Source: Microbacterium sp. LWH11-1.2
GTDB lineage: Bacteria; Actinomycetota; Actinomycetes; Actinomycetales; Microbacteriaceae
DNA length: 64,000 nucleotides
Reading direction: 5' to 3'
Assembly (NCBI RefSeq): GCF_038397745.1
Contig: NZ_CP151636.1
Location: 806,001 to 870,000 of the forward strand
Of the stretch, positions 60,204 to 64,000 are shown piece by piece. The first letter of the stretch is position 1; each line of letters starts with the position of its first letter. Made by a program: the position numbers and the translations under genes. The notes under the pieces were generated by a model that searched no databases, was not told the DNA's origin, and worked only from the letters and a program-made list of their open reading frames with translations.

Positions 60204-61543
60204 CAGCGCACCTCCTCGATCGTGTTCTGCGTGTGCGTGTGCGTTTCGTCTCGCTCCGCTCGCTCAACGACCGGGGATTCGTCCGTCCATCCGTCGTCGA
60301 GCACGGCGTCGATCTCCGCCTGCGGCATGGGCATCAGCGGGAGGATGATCTCCTCGGTGGCGCCCGGCCCGGGACCGAGGGCGGCGAGCAGGGTCACGCG
60401 CGGGATGACGCCGACGAGCCGGCCCTCGGCATCCGTCACCGCCAGCGGCAGCGGCGACTCGACCGCCGGAACGAACAGGTTCATCAGGACCTCGTCCTCG
60501 CGGACGCTCTGCAGCACGGGCTTGAGCACCGAGTCGAGCCTCGTCGCACCGGAGCGTACGAGCTTCACGGCATCCCGGTCGGTCACGACGCCGAGCAGCT
60601 GCCGGTCGCGGCCGACGACGTACGTCGCCGACATGTAGGCGTCGCGCATCTGGCGGAGCGCGGTGCGGGGGCCGGCCGTCTCGGGGACCACGGGGCGCGG
60701 ACGCTCCATGACGTTCGCGGCGGTGAGCACGCGAGCGCGGTCGACGTCCTGCACGAACTGCTCGACGTAGTCGTTCGCCGGGTCCATCAGGATGTCCTCC
60801 GGCGTGCCGATCTGCACGATGCGGCCGTCGCGCATCACGGCGATGCGGTCGCCGAGGAACATGGCCTCATTCAGGTCATGGGTGATGAAGACGATCGTCT
60901 TCTGGAGCTTCTCCTGCAGTTCGAGCAGCTGCTCCTGCATCTCGCGGCGGATGAGCGGGTCGAGCGCGCTGAACGCCTCGTCCATGAGCAGGATGTCGCT
61001 GTCGGCGGCGAGCGCACGGGCGATGCCGACGCGCTGCTGCATGCCGCCGGAGAGCTCGGACGGCATCTTGTCGCCCTGGCCTTCGAGCCCGACGAGCGCG
61101 AGGATCTCCTCGGCCTTCGCGAGACGCTCGGCCTTGCCCACGCCCTTCAGCTCGAGCGGGTAGGCCACATTCGCGGCGACCGTGCGGTGCGGCAGCAGCG
61201 CGAAGTGCTGGAACACCATCGAGATGCGATCACGACGGATCTCGCGCAGCTGCGATCCCGGGATGCCGGTGATCGGTTCGCCGCTCACCGTGACGGTGCC
61301 GGAGGTCGCGTCATGCAGACCGTTGAGCATCCGGATGATGGTGGACTTACCGGAACCGGACAGGCCCATGATGACGAAGATCTCACCGCGGTTGACGGTG
61401 AAGCTCGCGTCGATGACGGCTGCCGTGCCCGCGTCATCGACGGCGGTGCGGCTCTCACCGGCCTTCAGACGACGGACAGCCTGGCTCGGATTCTTCCCGA
61501 ACACTTTGAACAGATTGCGCGCTTCAAGAGCGATTTCGGACAC
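60203..61543 (-). CDS. Glycine betaine ABC transporter ATP-binding protein (OpuAA/ProV-like)
   Basis: A 446-residue ATPase: Walker A GLSGSGKST (60-68), signature LSGGMQQRVGIARAL, Walker B ILLMDEAFSALDP, and two C-terminal CBS domains (RDAYMSATYVVGRDRQLLGV, LPLAVTDAEGRLVGVIPRVT) that sense ionic strength in relatives. GTG 61543 follows GGGGGAAAC. The C-terminal tail VVERAERDETHTHTQ is encoded by a dispersed repeat. First gene of the operon. Confidence 0.93.
   Translation of the reverse strand: MSEIALEARNLFKVFGKNPSQAVRRLKAGESRTAVDDAGTAAVIDASFTVNRGEIFVIMGLSGSGKSTIIRMLNGLHDATSGTVTVSGEPITGIPGSQLREIRRDRISMVFQHFALLPHRTVAANVAYPLELKGVGKAERLAKAEEILALVGLEGQGDKMPSELSGGMQQRVGIARALAADSDILLMDEAFSALDPLIRREMQEQLLELQEKLQKTIVFITHDLNEAMFLGDRIAVMRDGRIVQIGTPEDILMDPANDYVEQFVQDVDRARVLTAANVMERPRPVVPETAGPRTALRQMRDAYMSATYVVGRDRQLLGVVTDRDAVKLVRSGATRLDSVLKPVLQSVREDEVLMNLFVPAVESPLPLAVTDAEGRLVGVIPRVTLLAALGPGPGATEEIILPLMPMPQAEIDAVLDDGWTDESPVVERAERDETHTHTQNTIEEVR
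60241..60272 (-). repeat. GTTGAGCGA...GAGACGAAACGC dispersed element, copy 3
   Basis: The complement of copies at 6254 and 26314, here inside the 3' end of the ATPase gene and translated as part of VVERAERDETHTH. The full pattern GGTCGTTGAGCGAGCGGAGC, then GAGACGAAACGC, is kept. Confidence 0.55.
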
Positions 61544-61851
61544 GTTTCCCCCGCGGCTCGGCCTCGGGTGGCTGAGCCTGCTTCGGTTACGCCCGGGTGA
61601 TCCTCACGAGGCCGTTCGACATGACTGCTGTGGCGGCACGGGCAGCGGATTTCGGATCCGCCGCAGAGAGCATCGACCGTACGTCCACGCCTCTTCGCAG
61701 CACAGCTCATCGAAAGAAGGACGTGGTCGCGGACTGGTCTTTCGGGCCAGAAGACCCACAGACCAACGTAACGAAATGGCTGATCAGGGGCAAATCCGCG
61801 GCCGCAGGACCGCCCGGGTTTCCCCTGCTGACCGGGGGATTGGTCATATGT
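61544..61851. other. 308-bp gap between betaine operon and methyltransferase gene
   Basis: No gene is supported. It should hold the promoter of the leftward betaine operon and the end of the methyltransferase transcript. GGTCTTTCGGGCCAGAAGACC (61738 region) forms a short imperfect stem. I see no clear -35/-10 pair, and no strong terminator. Confidence 0.4.
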
Positions 61852-63273
61852 TCAGCGACGGATGCTGCGCGTCACGGTGAACTTGGACGTGCGGTGCAGC
61901 TGCTCGGTCGGCCCGATGATCCGGGCGAGCTCGGCACGGTATCCGAGCGAGGAGTTGAACACCGTGAAGAGCTCCGCGCCCGGGCGGAGGATGCGCGCGG
62001 CAGCCTCGAACAGACGGGTCGCCGCACCGGTGTGGACGCTGGTTCCGAGGTGGAACGGCGGGTTGAGCAGCACGACGTCGGCACTCGCATCTGCGAGCTC
62101 GGATCCGGCGTCGTCGTGCATGACGATGACGCGGTCGGCGACGCCGTTCGCGAAGGCGGTCGCGCGAGCGGAGGCCACGGCCGCCGCCGACCGGTCGGTC
62201 GCGACGACCCGGTCCTGGGGGTGCGCGAGCGCCCACGACGCGGCGAGCGCACCGGTGCCGCACCCGAGGTCGATCACAGTCCGCGACGCTTCGACGGGCT
62301 CAGCGACCCATCCCGCGGGCCCCTGAGCTTTGGGTCCCTGAGCGCTGGGCCCCTGAGCTTTGGGTCCCTGAACTTTGGGCCCCTGAGCGCTGGGTCCCTG
62401 AGCTTGTCGAAGGGCCGCACCCCCGTGCACAACTCCGCCAGAACTGTCGTGCTCGGCCCCGTTCGGCCGCTTTTCCGACCGAGCCCCGTCGTTCTTGCTG
62501 AGTTGTGCACCACTGAGTCCGAGCACCTCCAGCAGCGCCCGCGTGCCGATGTCGAGGCGCGGACCGGCGAACGCGCCGCCGTGGGCGACGAGGGTCAGTC
62601 CGTCGTGCGCGGCGGTCACCGGGAACGGCGGCTCGACCGGCACAGGAAGGGCCTCGGAGGCGACCACGAGCCGCGACTTCCGCTCGGCTCGCTCGGCCTG
62701 CACGTGCGCGAAACGGCGGCCGAGCACCTCGTTCTGCCCGAGGGTCATGTGCTTCACGCGACCCCCGGCGACGAGCACGACGTCGGGCGCGGCCCAGCGG
62801 GCGACGGCATCCGCGATCTCCTCGAGCTCGGCGAGCGACTTCGGCAGCTGCAGCAGCACGAGCCGCGCACCGGTGAGCAGTTCGGGGCCGAGCTCGTGCG
62901 AGGCGAAGAGCGCCGGAGAACCCAGATCATTCGGAGCGGTGGCGGCGCGTCCGGCATCGACACCCCGAGGGGATGCGGATTCGTCTGCGTTTCCCGCGGC
63001 GAACCCCGAGAGTCCGAGTTCCTCGGCATTGCGCGCGAGCGCCCGGCGCCCGGTCGCGAGGTCCTGATGCACGCGGATGCCGTGGCGCCCGGCATCCGCC
63101 AGAGCCAGGGTGATCGCGCCGTAGTCGTCACCGATCACCGCGATCTCGGAGCCGGGAAGCCCGAGCGCGAGCGCCCGTTCGACGAGCAGGATGTCAGTGA
63201 CGTCGTGCGCCTGGAGGTTCTCCGCTTCGACATCCGGCCGGCGGCGCAGGCGACTGTAGGGGAACTCCGGCAC
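61852..63273 (-). CDS. RsmC/RlmG-like class I methyltransferase, repeat-invaded
   Basis: A 473-residue SAM-dependent enzyme of the MTS family: an N-terminal pseudo-methyltransferase half (about 1-230) and a C-terminal half with VIDLGCGTG and the base-flipping NPPFHLGT. RsmC/RlmG methylate guanines of rRNA. Between the halves lies an extra 74-residue in-frame insertion made of two repeat types (62289-62510), including six AQGP-type units. GTG 63273 follows TACAGT (63280-63285) by exactly six bases, a leaderless start. Confidence 0.85.
   Translation of the reverse strand: MPEFPYSRLRRRPDVEAENLQAHDVTDILLVERALALGLPGSEIAVIGDDYGAITLALADAGRHGIRVHQDLATGRRALARNAEELGLSGFAAGNADESASPRGVDAGRAATAPNDLGSPALFASHELGPELLTGARLVLLQLPKSLAELEEIADAVARWAAPDVVLVAGGRVKHMTLGQNEVLGRRFAHVQAERAERKSRLVVASEALPVPVEPPFPVTAAHDGLTLVAHGGAFAGPRLDIGTRALLEVLGLSGAQLSKNDGARSEKRPNGAEHDSSGGVVHGGAALRQAQGPSAQGPKVQGPKAQGPSAQGPKAQGPAGWVAEPVEASRTVIDLGCGTGALAASWALAHPQDRVVATDRSAAAVASARATAFANGVADRVIVMHDDAGSELADASADVVLLNPPFHLGTSVHTGAATRLFEAAARILRPGAELFTVFNSSLGYRAELARIIGPTEQLHRTSKFTVTRSIRR
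62289..62412. repeat. Six 15-bp tandem repeats between inverted CTTCGACAGG elements
   Basis: Units GGGNCCCTGAGCNNT occur six times in a row at 62317-62406. They are flanked by CTTCGACGGGCTCAGCGACC at 62289 and its inverted relative TGGGTCCCTGAGCTTGTCGA at 62391. Fifteen bases are five codons, so each unit adds AQGP plus one residue to the methyltransferase and the frame is kept whatever the copy number. Confidence 0.8.
62425..62510. repeat. GTGCAC-ended inverted repeat element, copy 2 (intragenic)
   Basis: GTGCACAACTCCGCCAGAAC at 62425-62444 and its inverted partner at 62491-62510 match at 18 of 20 positions. The 86-bp element lies inside the methyltransferase gene and is translated without a stop. 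Same ends as 3728-3825. Confidence 0.65.
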
Positions 63274-63326
63274 CAGCCCACTGTACGCGGCGCCCGTAAG
63301 GATTCCGCATGCGTTTTTTCGCACTA

Positions 63327-63355
63327 TTCACAACTTTGTGAAACGGGCGTAGCGT
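63327..63355 (+). promoter_or_regulatory. Operator-promoter of the ABC ATPase gene
   Basis: A perfect dyad TTCACAACTTTGTGAA (63327-63342) covers the -35-like TTCACA (63327-63332). Seventeen bp on, TAGCGT (63350-63355) is the -10, ending seven bases before the ATG. A dimeric TetR-type repressor would block the promoter; its gene may follow beyond the window. Confidence 0.65.
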
Positions 63356-63362
63356 CGCCGCC

Positions 63363-64000
63363 ATGACCACAGTCATCGACACCCGGAGCCTCACCAAGCA
63401 CTACGGTCACGTCCACGCCCTCGACGGACTCGACCTCACCGTCGAGCACGGGCAGGTGCACGGCTTCCTCGGCCCGAACGGCGCGGGGAAGTCGACGACG
63501 ATCCGCATCCTCCTCGGTCTCGCACGGCGTACGAGCGGCGAAGCGGCCGTGTTCGGCGAGGACCCGTGGAACCGCGCCGTCGACCTGCACCGCCGTATCG
63601 CCTACGTCCCCGGCGACGTCAGCGTGTGGCCTACGCTCTCGGGCGGTGAAGCCGTCGATCTGCTCGCCCGACTGCGCGGTGCGCACACGAAGGATGCCGC
63701 GTACCAGCACGAGAAGACGCGGCTCATGGACGCGTTCCAGTTCGATCCGCGCAAGAAGGGCCGCGCGTACTCGAAGGGCAACCGGCAGAAGGTCGCCCTC
63801 ATCGCCGCGTTCGCGGTGCCCGCCGATCTCTACATCCTCGACGAGCCGACCAGCGGCCTGGATCCTCTCATGGCGGTGATCTTCCAGCGCGAGGTCGCCC
63901 GAGCCCACGCGAACGGCGCGACCGTGCTGCTGTCGAGCCACATCATGAGCGAGGTCGAGCAGCTGTGCGACCGGGTGTCGATCATCCGCGCCGGCCGCAT
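63363..64000 (+). CDS. ABC transporter ATP-binding protein, 3' end beyond window
   Basis: The first 212 codons of an exporter ATPase. Walker [10 protein letters not shown] (37-45), Q-loop region [16 protein letters not shown], and Walker [14 protein letters not shown] are clear. The signature is [15 protein letters not shown] rather than LSGGQ, as in a known actinobacterial drug-exporter subgroup. A leaderless promoter with a dyad operator precedes it. The permease should follow to the right. Confidence 0.88.
   Translation, partial: MTTVIDTRSLTKHYGHVHALDGLDLTVEHGQVHGFLGPNGAGKSTTIRILLGLARRTSGEAAVFGEDPWNRAVDLHRRIAYVPGDVSVWPTLSGGEAVDLLARLRGAHTKDAAYQHEKTRLMDAFQFDPRKKGRAYSKGNRQKVALIAAFAVPADLYILDEPTSGLDPLMAVIFQREVARAHANGATVLLSSHIMSEVEQLCDRVSIIRAGR

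Overview
The window is about 70% G+C, with third codon positions almost entirely G or C in real genes, purine-rich ribosome-binding sites and many genes that start directly after a TAnnnT box. Gene content (small-type PurL, PadR-DUF1048-DrrAB, MHS transporter, GlpR-like regulator, several GNAT-free metabolic operons) and short dispersed repeats fit a high-GC actinobacterium of the Microbacteriaceae, most likely Microbacterium or a close relative. That is inference from style and content; no rRNA, tRNA, CRISPR, phage or insertion-sequence gene was seen.

Layout. 0-9.4 kb: 6-phosphogluconate dehydrogenase, a soluble Ser/Thr kinase, an MFS exporter with twin operators, decayed VOC remnants, purL, then a run of small genes (DUF2786, DksA-like zinc finger, cupin, VOC, DUF4304), several of them apparently leaderless. 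9.5-21.5 kb: a peptide-use locus: S9 peptidase, oligopeptide-binding lipoprotein, two permeases, two ATPases and a tartrate/D-malate-type dehydrogenase in one leftward transcription unit; a TetR gene faces away from it, followed by an M20 peptidase and an alpha/beta hydrolase. A 14-base motif is shared by the two leftward promoters. 21.5-30 kb: small membrane proteins, gluconokinase, two SDR enzymes, CorA with a structured leader and a small upstream ORF, a DHFR-like reductase, and a HEAT protein coupled to a MerR-HEAT fusion. 30-46 kb: three ABC export loci, each next to its regulator (FtsX-like permease plus NarL-type two-component system; PadR-DUF1048-DrrA-DrrB; MacB-like tripartite set plus lipoprotein facing an OmpR-type two-component system), with a VOC protein, a CE7 esterase and an Imm-5-like gene between them.

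46-57 kb looks like an amine/amide catabolic island: GlpR-like regulator, class V aminotransferase, EutH-type permease, and divergently an arginase-family hydrolase, a DUF2180 protein and RidA; then a penicillin-acylase-family Ntn hydrolase without signal peptide translationally coupled to an MHS importer and controlled by a divergent LysR. 57-64 kb: AraC and NmrA pair, a glycine-betaine ABC transporter operon, an RsmC-like methyltransferase gene invaded by repeats, and the start of a TetR-type-operator-controlled ABC ATPase that runs off the window.

The most unusual layer is the repeats. One hairpin family (GATCTC arms) sits in four convergent gene gaps, one of them expanded into a 142-bp tandem array. 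Three further dispersed families (GTGCAC-ended palindromes, a CTTCGACAGGCTCAGG element, and a GTTGAGCGAG-GAGACGAAACGC element) lie at gene ends, and two of them are read in frame within coding sequences.
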